Part shown: positions 17,675 to 25,677 of the stretch, piece by piece | Numbering within the stretch: the first letter of the stretch is position 1 | How the letters are laid out: each line of letters begins with the position of its first letter | DNA from: JBBDJB01 sp040880125 | Lineage (GTDB): Bacteria; Planctomycetota; Planctomycetia; Pirellulales; JBBDJB01 | Assembly: GCA_040880125.1 (NCBI GenBank) | Contig: JBBDJB010000001.1 | Span: 1 to 55,812 of the forward strand | Direction of reading: 5' to 3' | Length of the DNA: 55,812 bases | The notes under the pieces: model-generated | Told to the model about the DNA's origin: nothing | What the model saw: only the letters and a program-made list of their open reading frames with translations | Databases searched by the model: none | Position numbers and translations under genes: made by a program

Positions 17675-19036
17675 CTACGGCTTGGTTATCGAGCCGTCGC
17701 GGCGGCGCAGATTGCCCCAGTCCATGTCGAAGGGCGGGTCGTCGCGGATCGGGAAGCGCGCCGCGAGCTGTTCGTCGATGTCGATGCCCAGGCCCGGCTG
17801 ATCGTTCGCGTAGTAGTAGCCGTCGCGCAGCTCCGGGCAGCCGGGGAATACGTCGTGCTCGGCTTGGTTGAACTGCCGGGCTTCCTGAACGCCGAAGTTG
17901 GGGCACGCCAGGTCCAGGTGCACGTTGGCCGCATGGCCCACCGGCGAGGTGTCGCCCGGTCCGTGCCAGGCGGTGCGCACGGCGAAGAACTCGCCCAGGG
18001 CGGCGATCTTGCGGGCCATCGTGATGCCGCCGATCTGCGAGATGTGGCAGCGAATGAAATCGATCAGCCGGCCGCTGATCAGCGGCACCCATTCGTGCGG
18101 ATTGTTGAACAGCTCGCCCATGGCGATCGGCGTGCTGGAGAGCTTGCGCAGGTGCGTGAAGTAGCCGATATCCTCTGGCGAGAACGGATCCTCCATGAAG
18201 TACGGCCGGTATTGCTCCACGTCGCGCACGAGTTGCATGGCCAAAATCGGCGGCACGCGCTCGTGGATGTCGTGCAGCAGTTCGACCTCGTCGCCTACCG
18301 TTTTGCGGATGTGCTCGAACAGCTTCGGCACCGTGCGGACGTACGGCGCCGGCTCCCATGTTTCGGTGCGGGCGTTGGGCGGAACGTCGCGGCGGCTCCG
18401 CCTGCCTCCGCCGGAACCGTACGTCGATAGCTCCGGTATGGCGACCTGGATGCGGATGTGGCGGTAGCCCTCTTCCTTGTAGCGCTCCACGCGCTCCTGA
18501 ACCTCTTCGAAACTGCCGCCGGAGGCGTGGCGGTAGGTGTCCGCGCCCTCGCGGCATTTGCCGCCGATGAGCTGGTACACGGGCAGCCCTGCGCATTTCC
18601 CGATGATGTCCCACAGCGCCATGTCGATGCCGCTAATGGCGTTGTTGAGCACCGGCCCGTTGCGCCAGTAGGAGCTGACAAACGCGCTTTGCCAGAAGTC
18701 CTCCACCGCCAGCGCATTCTTGCCGAGCATGAATGGCCGAAGGTATTGCTGCACGGCCGTTTCGACCACGCGGGCGCGCTGGGTGAAGGTCGCACAGCCG
18801 ACGCCGTGCAGACCCGGTTCGCTGGTTTCGACCTTGACGATGACCAGACGGATGCCGGCCGGCGCGGTGAGGATTGTTTTGACGTCGGTAATCGTTACGT
18901 CTTTCAGACCGCGAGCGGCCTGGGCGACGGCCCCTTGGTCCTGGGCCAGTGTGGCGGAAGGGCCGAACAGGGATGTGGAGCCTGCGCCGCCGACCGCCGC
19001 CAGCCCTGCTAGTGAAAGCAAATCTCTGCGATGCAT
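17675..19036 (-). CDS. Tat-exported enolase-superfamily dehydratase (ManD/RspA-like)
   Basis: A 453-residue mandelate racemase/muconate lactonizing enzyme family protein with a Tat-like leader (MHRRDLLSLAGLAAVGGAG). The barrel shows the mannonate-dehydratase-like arrangement: LLHDIHERVPP, FMEDPFSPED and MGELFNNPHEW supply metal ligands, CHISQIGGIT follows, and TAWHGPGDTSPVGHAANVHL carries the acid/base His. Cytoplasmic ManD proteins dehydrate D-mannonate or D-gluconate; here the leader suggests an exported enzyme, with the substrate unproved. The ATG at 19034-19036 follows AGGAG; an earlier in-frame start would bury the Tat motif. It is divergent from the DUF1080 gene. Confidence 0.9.
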   Translation of the reverse strand: MHRRDLLSLAGLAAVGGAGSTSLFGPSATLAQDQGAVAQAARGLKDVTITDVKTILTAPAGIRLVIVKVETSEPGLHGVGCATFTQRARVVETAVQQYLRPFMLGKNALAVEDFWQSAFVSSYWRNGPVLNNAISGIDMALWDIIGKCAGLPVYQLIGGKCREGADTYRHASGGSFEEVQERVERYKEEGYRHIRIQVAIPELSTYGSGGGRRSRRDVPPNARTETWEPAPYVRTVPKLFEHIRKTVGDEVELLHDIHERVPPILAMQLVRDVEQYRPYFMEDPFSPEDIGYFTHLRKLSSTPIAMGELFNNPHEWVPLISGRLIDFIRCHISQIGGITMARKIAALGEFFAVRTAWHGPGDTSPVGHAANVHLDLACPNFGVQEARQFNQAEHDVFPGCPELRDGYYYANDQPGLGIDIDEQLAARFPIRDDPPFDMDWGNLRRRDGSITKP

Positions 19037-19355
19037 GCTCGTTCTCCTATCGTGCGATAAGTGGCGCTGTGCGGCATTGCTGGCTTTGCCCAGCCGTGGC
19101 ACATGACCGGGGAAGGCTTAATCCGGCAAGGCTAGGGCAACGATAACAACCCGGGCGGCGCCCCGCAAACTTTTCACCTACCGGAAAAAGGAGCCGCTGA
19201 GAATTGGCGTGGAGAGTGCGAAGCGCTGCGGCGAAGTGGCGGCCTGTTTTTGCGTGCTTGCCCAGGTGCGGCGTGTTAGAATGCGGCCCAATTGCGGCCC
19301 GACCGGCCGAGCCTTTCCCGCTATCGGATCAACTCGTTCCAGGAGCACACCGACC
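19037..19355. other. Divergent promoter region
   Basis: Upstream of both the dehydratase (minus) and the DUF1080 gene (plus). It holds a small hairpin GCTGG/CCAGC near 19078-19094 and no coding sequence. A TAGAAT at about 19276-19281 could be a -10 element for the plus gene, but no well-spaced -35 accompanies it. Confidence 0.35.
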
Positions 19356-20081
19356 ATGACCCGCACACCCAGCTTAATCGCACTTGCCGCAGCCGTGCTG
19401 CTCGCCATACCGCTTTCCGCTCGCGCGCAAGAGAGTGAGGACGCGAACGTCGCCACGCCGTTCAACGGCAAGAACCTCGAAGGGTGGACGTTCAAGGAGC
19501 CCAAGGACCGCAGCCACTGGACGGTCGGCTTTCCGAAGATGAGCGAAGAGAATGCGCGCGAGCTGACCGTGGCCGACACGGGCGAAGGGGCCCCGGCGCT
19601 GGTAAACTCCGAAAGTCGCGGCGTCGATGCGTATACGACCGAGAAATACGGCGACTGCACGATCAGCCTGGACTTCATGGTGCCGCAAGGGTCGAACTCC
19701 GGCATCTACGTGATGGGCGAATACGAAATCCAGATTCTGGACAGCTACGGAAGAGAACGCCTTCGCCCCGGCGACTTGGGTGGACTTTATAATGCCGCCG
19801 CGCCGAAGACCAACGCCTCGAAGGAGCCCGGCACGTGGCAGACCTTCGTGATCGAGTTTCAGGCCCCCCGTTTTGAGAACGGCGAGAAGACCGCCAACGC
19901 CGTATTCAAGAAGGTCACGCTGAACGGCGAGGTGATTCACGAGAACGTGGAGATGAAGGGTCCGACTCCCACGGGCGTGAGCGGGAAAGAGGCGGAGACC
20001 GGTCCGCTGATGTTCCAGGGCGATCACGGCCCGGTGGCGTATCGAAACATCAAGATCACGCCGACGGGCGGCGCGGAGTAG
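19356..20081 (+). CDS. Exported DUF1080 (3-keto-disaccharide hydrolase-type) protein
   Basis: A 241-residue protein with a signal peptide (MTRTPSLIALAAAVLLAIPL, cut after ARA) and one DUF1080 beta-sandwich (about 33-240). Family hallmarks are FNGKNLEGW at the start, SNSGIYVMGEYEIQILDSYG in the centre and GPLMFQGDHGPVAYRNIKI at the end. DUF1080 is related to concanavalin-like lectins, and some members act on 3-keto-glycosides. The ATG at 19356 follows AGGAG by nine bases. A large inverted repeat follows the stop codon. Confidence 0.92.
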   Translation: MTRTPSLIALAAAVLLAIPLSARAQESEDANVATPFNGKNLEGWTFKEPKDRSHWTVGFPKMSEENARELTVADTGEGAPALVNSESRGVDAYTTEKYGDCTISLDFMVPQGSNSGIYVMGEYEIQILDSYGRERLRPGDLGGLYNAAAPKTNASKEPGTWQTFVIEFQAPRFENGEKTANAVFKKVTLNGEVIHENVEMKGPTPTGVSGKEAETGPLMFQGDHGPVAYRNIKITPTGGAE

Positions 20082-20100
20082 TCCTACAGCGCAAGGTCCG

Positions 20101-20187
20101 AGGAAATGGGACAGGCATCTTATCGCCGCCGCCGGTATCCGGCCGTTTTCGCTACAACTGAGCGATAAGCAGCCAGTCCCATTTCCT
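20101..20187. repeat. Long inverted repeat after the DUF1080 gene
   Basis: The arm at 20101-20126 starts AGGAAATGGGACAGGC and ends TTATCGC; the arm at 20162-20187 is its reverse complement with three mismatches. The two 26-base arms enclose about 35 bases. It may terminate transcription of the DUF1080 gene; a single arm recurs at 13094-13117. Confidence 0.6.
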
Positions 20188-20243
20188 ATGTCCGGCCGCT
20201 CCTTCGACAAAGCGGGACGGGCACATCGTGCCGGAGATGTAAC

Positions 20244-21692
20244 TTGGCGCCGATAGGTTCGGAGAGTCCCGCCGGCCGCCACCTGGGCATGTGGGACGCC
20301 GTCAGCATCATTGTCGGCATCGTGATCGGCGCCGGCATCTTCGAGACCGCCCCGCTGATCCTGCGCAATGTTTCCGGACCCTGGGCTGCGCTGGGCGTGT
20401 GGTTGTTGGGTGGAGCGATGTCGCTCGTCGGCGCACTGTGCTACGCGGAGTTGGCCACCACGTACCCGCAATGGGGCGGCGATTACGTTTACCTCACCCG
20501 GGCGTACGGGCGGTTCGCCGGATTCATGTTCGGCTGGGCGCAGCTTACGGTCGTGCTCACGGCGAGCATCGGGGCAATGGCTTTCGTGTTCGCCGACTAC
20601 GCCGTGCGGCTGCTGGGCTTAAGCGACGCGGCCGCGTTTGGAGACCTGGCCTGGCCGGCGGCACTCGCCTTGGCCGCGGTAGCGACCCTATCGGCGATCA
20701 ACCTGGCCGGCGCGGTCATCGGCAGTCGCGCGCAGAATGTGCTTTCGATCTTGAAGGTGCTGGGGCTGGCCGGCATCGTCGTGGCGGGCTTCGGCTGGGG
20801 AAGCGCCGCGGGTTGGGGGCCGCCCGCGGTGGCCGAGCCGGGCAGCGTTGCCCTGGCGATGATCCTCGTGCTGTTTACGTATGGCGGCTGGAACGACTGC
20901 GCCTTCGTGGCGGCCGAGGTGCGCGACCCGCGGCGGAACATCTCCCGCGCGCTGGTTGTCGGCATCGCGTGTATCACGCTGATCTACCTGCTGGTCAACT
21001 CGGCGTATATCTGGGGGCTGGGCTTTGCTCGCGCCGGGCAATCCTCGGCCATCGCCGCGGACGTTCTTGCCTTGGGCCTGGGGCCGTGGGGCGGCAAGGC
21101 GATGGCACTTCTGGTCATCGTCTCCGCGCTGGGGGCGTGCAACGGGCTGATCTTCGCCGGCGCGCGGATCTACTTGCGCATGGGAACGGATCATACCGTG
21201 CTGGCGTGGCTGGGCAGGTGGCATCCGCGACTGGGCGTGCCTGTCTGGTCGCTGGTCGTCCAGGCGGCCGTCAGCATGGCGATGATCGTGCTGGTGGGCA
21301 GCCTGTGGGGGCAGCGGTCGCTCAATGCGGGTCTCGCTTCGCTCGGCCTTGCCCCGGCCGATTGGTCCGGGCGTGGCGGCTTCGAGACACTCGTAGCCTG
21401 CTCGGCGCCCGTGTTCTGGAGCTTCTTTCTATTGACGGGCGTCTCGCTGTTTGTGTTGCGGGTGAAGGACCGGGACGTGGAGAGGCCGTTCAAGGTGCCG
21501 CTATACCCTTGGGTTCCGCTGGCGTTCTGCGCGATCTGCATCTGGCTGCTGGTGGCAAGCCTGCGTTACATCTTTGCGGTGAATCTGCAGGGGGGCCTGC
21601 TGGTGGCGGTTTCGCCGCTGGCGGCGGGGGCCGTCGTGTACGTGCTGACTTCCCGCGGTGCACCGGGGCAGTCGGCCAGTCGCGAAGAATGA
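20244..21692 (+). CDS. APC-family amino acid permease
   Basis: A 482-residue transporter with 12 likely transmembrane helices. The first helix carries the unwound-helix motif of the amino acid-polyamine-organocation family (GIVIGAGIFETAP), followed by YAELATTYPQWGGDYVYLTRAYG, and helix 6 has FTYGGWNDCAFVAAEVRDP. The substrate is probably an amino acid but its identity cannot be read. The start is a TTG at 20244, supported by GGAG seven bases upstream; an ATG just before it runs straight into a stop. The length is normal. Confidence 0.92.
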   Translation: MAPIGSESPAGRHLGMWDAVSIIVGIVIGAGIFETAPLILRNVSGPWAALGVWLLGGAMSLVGALCYAELATTYPQWGGDYVYLTRAYGRFAGFMFGWAQLTVVLTASIGAMAFVFADYAVRLLGLSDAAAFGDLAWPAALALAAVATLSAINLAGAVIGSRAQNVLSILKVLGLAGIVVAGFGWGSAAGWGPPAVAEPGSVALAMILVLFTYGGWNDCAFVAAEVRDPRRNISRALVVGIACITLIYLLVNSAYIWGLGFARAGQSSAIAADVLALGLGPWGGKAMALLVIVSALGACNGLIFAGARIYLRMGTDHTVLAWLGRWHPRLGVPVWSLVVQAAVSMAMIVLVGSLWGQRSLNAGLASLGLAPADWSGRGGFETLVACSAPVFWSFFLLTGVSLFVLRVKDRDVERPFKVPLYPWVPLAFCAICIWLLVASLRYIFAVNLQGGLLVAVSPLAAGAVVYVLTSRGAPGQSASREE

Positions 21693-21834
21693 CGATCCTT
21701 TCATCGCGTTTCTCGAAAGCTGGTCGGATCGCTGTTTCCTGCTCGTCCACCGGAGCCGCTGTTGTACGCCGCGGAAGGACCGGCTAATCTGTCGGTCGCG
21801 TGTCGCCCACCCCACTGCGAGCAGGAGTTCCCGC

Positions 21835-22344
21835 ATGTTTAGCCAGGTGATGCAGGACGGCATCAACGAACAGATCAACAACGAGCTGTACTCGGCGTAC
21901 TATTACCTGGCCATGTCGGCCTATTGTCAGCGCGAGCAGTTCACCGGTTGCGCGCAGTGGCTGCGGGTGCAAAGCCAGGAAGAAAACCTGCACGCGATGA
22001 AGCTGTACGACTTCCTGCTGGCCCGCAACGGCAAGGTGAAGCTGCGGGCGATCGCCGAGCCGCCGCAGAATTACGAGTCGCTAACCGCCGTCTTCCACCT
22101 GGCCTTCGAGCACGAGCAAGAGGTCACGCAGCGGATCGATTCGCTGTACGAGTTGGCCTTCAACGAAAAGGCCTTTGCGGCGCTGGTCGAGCTGGAGTGG
22201 TTCATCAGCGAGCAAGTCGAGGAAGAGAAGACCGCACGGGAGATCGTTCATAAGTTCGATTTGGTGAAGGGCGATCCGGCGTCGCTGCTCGACTTGGACC
22301 GCGAACTGGGGCGGCGTTCCACCGTGCCGGAGGAGCCGGCGTAG
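21835..22344 (+). CDS. ftn: Ferritin (non-heme)
   Basis: A 169-residue four-helix ferritin that oxidises and stores iron in a 24-mer shell. The ferroxidase ligands are at the usual places: E17, E50 and H53, E94, and Q127/E130, with Y24 nearby. This matches bacterial FtnA and not bacterioferritin (no haem-binding Met is apparent). The ATG at 21835 follows CAGGAG. It stands alone; a GTGGCACAGACATTC hairpin repeat lies 25 bases beyond the stop. Confidence 0.96.
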   Translation: MFSQVMQDGINEQINNELYSAYYYLAMSAYCQREQFTGCAQWLRVQSQEENLHAMKLYDFLLARNGKVKLRAIAEPPQNYESLTAVFHLAFEHEQEVTQRIDSLYELAFNEKAFAALVELEWFISEQVEEEKTAREIVHKFDLVKGDPASLLDLDRELGRRSTVPEEPA

Positions 22345-22368
22345 CTGTTGAGCCGGTTAGCTTCTATA

Positions 22369-22393
22369 GTGGCACAGACATTCTTATCTGTGC
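22369..22393. repeat. GTGGCACAGACATTC hairpin repeat, copy 1
   Basis: GTGGCACAGACATTC followed by TTATCTGTGC; CACAGA pairs with TCTGTG. The same unit occurs at 31402-31426 and 51401-51424. It lies shortly after the ferritin stop codon. Confidence 0.6.
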
Positions 22394-22460
22394 AGCTCCC
22401 GGTGGTGCCGTAGCCGTGCCGGATCAAGCAGCGGTTACTGCTTCTCGCTGAGGCACTCAG

Positions 22461-22802
22461 CTAAAGGTCAACGCCGATCCGCTTGGCGAGGATCTTCAGC
22501 GCCCGCTCGAAGTGTTGAAACGGCCGCACCGGCTCCCGCTTGCGGGCCCAGAAGAACGTGCGGTCGACCAGATCGACCGGCAACTCTCCGGACTCGACGT
22601 GCGCGACTACCTTATCGATGAATTCGAACTCGACCGGCCGGCGTGCCTTGAGCCCCTTCTCAAGCCGGTCCTTCAGATCGGCCGTCTTTTCGGCGGCGAG
22701 CTTCTGACTTGCAGCCGATCCCGACGAGGTTGCCCCGGCTGTAAACAGAACCGTTGCCACAAGCAATGCGGCGATCGACACGTACGGCAGCGCGCGAAAC
22801 AT
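22461..22802 (-). CDS. Small exported protein of unknown function
   Basis: A 113-residue protein with a clear signal peptide (MFRALPYVSIAALLVATVLF, about 1-25). The mature part is charged and helical (KTADLKDRLEKGLKARRPVEFEFI is one amphipathic stretch, residues about 40-63) and ends in RALKILAKRIGVDL. I do not recognise the family. The phrase VEFEFIDKVV and the following ESGELP/FFWARK segments resemble small conserved planctomycete proteins, which is only an impression. It is divergent from the DUF1501 gene. Base composition matches its neighbours. Confidence 0.7.
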   Translation of the reverse strand: MFRALPYVSIAALLVATVLFTAGATSSGSAASQKLAAEKTADLKDRLEKGLKARRPVEFEFIDKVVAHVESGELPVDLVDRTFFWARKREPVRPFQHFERALKILAKRIGVDL

Positions 22803-23203
22803 AAGAATCAGCCCTTGCTCGATTCGAGTAGAGGAGACGTGCGAGAGCGGGGCGGCGGCTTATAGGCAATCGAGCACCGAAGAACAAGGTCGATTTACGA
22901 CGGACCAGTCCCGCCGCACCGGCGCAAGCTTCAACGCCCTACCGGCTTACATCTCGCGAAGAGCGTCGCGATCGCTGCTTGATGTAGCCGCGGCAACGCA
23001 TCGGAAAATTGACATACGTCGCGGACTTCCGCTATACTGCGCCTCGCGTGCTCGTGCTAGCGGAGCTGCGTCTGCGGTTGAAATTGTCCAGTGCCTTGGG
23101 CAGCGTTCCGCCGCCTTACATGCCGCGCCGCTACCTGCCTTGATCGACAGCGGCCGGCTGCTGCGTGCGCCCCGGCCGGTCACACCCGAGGGGAGATCCC
23201 GAC
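22803..23203. other. Divergent intergenic region upstream of the DUF1501 gene
   Basis: No gene seen. It contains the strong promoter at 23009-23038 and about 160 bases of untranslated leader before the DUF1501 start codon. GGGGAG precedes that codon. Confidence 0.5.
23009..23038 (+). promoter_or_regulatory. Sigma-70-type promoter for the DUF1501 gene
   Basis: A perfect TTGACA (23009-23014) and TATACT (23033-23038) are separated by 18 bases. The predicted start near 23045 leaves a leader of about 160 bases. It is the closest match to the housekeeping consensus that I saw in the window. Confidence 0.6.
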
Positions 23204-24676
23204 ATGCTCGTCATTCCCGGTCAGCCTGGCAAGGATTTGTGCGATCGTCACCTGGGAATCACGCGCCGCGATCTGTTGCGGGTTGGCGGTTCCTCCATGC
23301 TCGGGCTGAGCCTGGGCAGCATGCTGCAGATGCGCGACGCCTCGGCCGCCGAAGCACCTGTGCAGGGCGGGCCCGGCTGGGGGCAGGCCAAGAGCATCAT
23401 CATGCTCTATCTGCAAGGCGGGCCGAGCCACCTTGATCTTTGGGACCCCAAAGAGAACGTGCCGGACAATGTCCGCAGTGCGTTCGGCAACATCGGCACG
23501 AAGTTGCCCGGCGTGCAGTTCACCGAGCTGCTGCCGAAGCTGGCCCAGGTCAACGACAAGATGACCATGATCCGCTCGATGAGCTACACGCCCAACGGGC
23601 TGTTCAATCACACGGCCGCCATCTATCAGATGATGACCGGCTACACGACCGACAAGGTGAGCCCCTCGGGGCAGCTCGAGCCGCCCAGCCCGAAGGACTT
23701 TCCGAACTTCGGGTCGAACATCGTGCGACTGCGGCCGGCGTCGGTGCCGATGCTGCCGTTCGTGATGCTGCCGCGTCCGCTGCAGGAGAGCAACGTCGTC
23801 AACAAGGCGGGCACGGCCGGCTTTCTCGGCCGGGCTTACGACCCGTACTATCTCTTCCCGTCGGGCGACGACATGGACATGCAGAAGATGGACCGCATCA
23901 AGGTCGACGATCTGCAACTTCGGCCCGAGGTCTCCTCGACGCGGCTGGAGCGCCGCGCCCGGCTGCGCGACCTGATCAACGAAGGCATGCCGGAGATCGA
24001 GAAGGCGGTCTCGCAGCACAATCTCAATCAGTACTACGATCGGGCATTGAGCCTGATTATTTCGGGCCAGGCGCGGGATGCGTTCGACTTGAACCAGGAG
24101 TCGGACGCGATGCGGGAAAACTACGGCCGCAACACGTTCGGCCAGAGCTGCCTGCTCGCACGGCGGTTGGTCGAGGCCGGCACGCGGGTGGTGGAAGTCA
24201 TCTGGCCGAAGGTGGCCAACAGCGACAATCACTCCTGGGACGTACACGTCGGGCTGACCAAACGGATGAAGACGCAGGCCGCTCCCATGCTCGATTCCGG
24301 CCTCTCGGCGCTGATTGCCGATCTGGACGAGCGCGGCATGCTCGAGGACACGCTGGTGGTGGCCGTGGGCGAGTTCGGCCGCAGCCCGCAGCGGGGCGTG
24401 AGCACCTCGGGCAACAGCAACGAGGACGACGGCCGCGATCACTGGCCCTATTGCTACACGGCCTGCCTGGCCGGGGCCGGCGTGAAGCGCGGCTACGTGC
24501 ACGGCAAGTCGGACGAGACCGCCTCCGCGCCCCTGGAGGATCCGGTTCATCCGCAAGAGCTGCTGGCGACGATCTATCACGCCTTCGGCATCTCGCCGAC
24601 CAGCATCGTCTACAACCATCTCAACCAGCCCCGCGAGCTGGTCAAGGGCGAAGCGGTCACGCGGCTGTTCGCGTAA
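23204..24676 (+). CDS. Tat-exported DUF1501 (sulfatase-like) protein
   Basis: A 490-residue DUF1501 protein of the alkaline-phosphatase/sulfatase fold. The leader has the Tat motif ITRRDLLRVGGSSM (about 19-32) followed by a hydrophobic stretch. The body begins KSIIMLYLQGGPSHLDLWDPK, the standard DUF1501 signature, with NHTAAIYQMMTG and VVAVGEFGRSP later. In planctomycetes these genes usually sit directly after a DUF1553 cytochrome gene; here it stands alone with its own promoter. Biochemical function is unknown. The ATG at 23204 is preceded by GGGGAG. Confidence 0.93.
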   Translation: MLVIPGQPGKDLCDRHLGITRRDLLRVGGSSMLGLSLGSMLQMRDASAAEAPVQGGPGWGQAKSIIMLYLQGGPSHLDLWDPKENVPDNVRSAFGNIGTKLPGVQFTELLPKLAQVNDKMTMIRSMSYTPNGLFNHTAAIYQMMTGYTTDKVSPSGQLEPPSPKDFPNFGSNIVRLRPASVPMLPFVMLPRPLQESNVVNKAGTAGFLGRAYDPYYLFPSGDDMDMQKMDRIKVDDLQLRPEVSSTRLERRARLRDLINEGMPEIEKAVSQHNLNQYYDRALSLIISGQARDAFDLNQESDAMRENYGRNTFGQSCLLARRLVEAGTRVVEVIWPKVANSDNHSWDVHVGLTKRMKTQAAPMLDSGLSALIADLDERGMLEDTLVVAVGEFGRSPQRGVSTSGNSNEDDGRDHWPYCYTACLAGAGVKRGYVHGKSDETASAPLEDPVHPQELLATIYHAFGISPTSIVYNHLNQPRELVKGEAVTRLFA

Positions 24677-24924
24677 GCACTTCATGGGCGATGATGCGAA
24701 GGGTGCCATGACCGCCCAACAGTGGCATGCTGGCGTGATCTGAACGACTGTGCCGGTCGGTACCTACAAGAAGTCCGACGCGGCACCCCGATATCCTTGC
24801 GTCCTACCCGAGTCCGGCCTGCCAGCAGACTACAAGCCGGTTCGGCATATGTTAAGCTTGAGTCGGACGGGGGACTCTTCGAGCGGGCAACAACGGTCGC
24901 GGGTCGGCCGCGAGGTGAACTGCG

Positions 24925-25110
24925 ATGGACGACCGGCAAGCGGACGCGCGACGCGAACGAATTGGCCGCATCAAGCAGCAGATCGCCGAGGGGACCTATG
25001 AAACACCCCAGCGTCTGGAGGCGGCCGTCGATGCGCTTCTTGATCGCTGGCAGCTCGACGCGGATTCGCCCCCGGAGCGGTCCATGTCGCGGCGCTCGCC
25101 GCCGAAGTAG
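24925..25110 (+). CDS. FlgM-like mini-protein (possible anti-sigma factor)
   Basis: Only 61 residues. The stretch RIGRIKQQIAEGTYETPQ (about 12-29) then AAVDALLDRW matches the C-terminal helix pattern of FlgM, the anti-sigma-28 factor (consensus near I-x-x-G-x-Y, then a Leu-rich helix). FlgM is normally about 90-100 residues, so the N-terminal secretion region is missing. No flagellar gene is near. It could restrain an ECF or sigma-28-like factor, or have another role. The ATG at 24925 has GAGG upstream. Short length limits certainty. Confidence 0.6.
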   Translation: MDDRQADARRERIGRIKQQIAEGTYETPQRLEAAVDALLDRWQLDADSPPERSMSRRSPPK

Positions 25111-25677
25111 GCACGCGATTTGCAATGCTCGTGGCCGTTAAAAAAATTGCTCTCGCAATCTTGCCCGGCGGTTGCGTAGAGTACAATTGAAAGGCCGCGG
25201 AGGCAGTTCGGCAATCGCCGACAGTCCCTTGAAAAACTGTTCTGCGGGTGGGAGATTGCCGATGTAATAATCGCGTCTCCTCGCAGTGATCAAAACAGAG
25301 GAAACATCAAGCTTTCCAGCCTACATTCCGTCGGAGGACCAACTTTTAGCGTTGGCCGAAGTCAACTGCGACTGTGCTCAGCATAGTCAGACTTCCGCCT
25401 TTCTCGCAGCGACTCCACCGTCGCAATTGGCTGGGAACTTGATTTCATCAAGGGTCGTGGATCCCGAACCAGGGACCGCGGCCCTTTTTGTTTGCGCAGC
25501 GTGGTTTTGCTGCGAGCCGGGTCTTGTGGCCAGTCCCCCTTTTCGCACCTCCCATCGTCTTCTTGGCGAATTGGCGCACCGGCGCTCGCGCACGGCTATA
25601 ATCGGCCGCGACTGGCCAAGGCGGCCCTGCTCGATGCCACCATGCTGCCGAATCTACCAGCAACGGAGTCACCCGCC
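25111..25677. other. Gene-free, AT-richer region; possible small RNA
   Basis: No supported protein gene, although a frame is open across part of it. TACAAT at 25183-25188 resembles a -10 element. Downstream hairpins include TCGGC/GCCGA near 25208 and CAGT/ACTG near 25230. At 25471-25489, AGGG-ACCGCGG-CCCT followed by five Ts looks like a weak terminator. The roughly 290 bases between could be an untranslated RNA; no known class (6S, tmRNA, RNase P, SRP) was recognised. Confidence 0.3.

Noticed and set aside
23180..24709. 509-codon open frame antisense to the DUF1501 gene
   Set aside because: Composition (His/Arg/Ala-rich, no motif) is that of a high-GC shadow frame, while the sense frame has a clear family and Tat leader.
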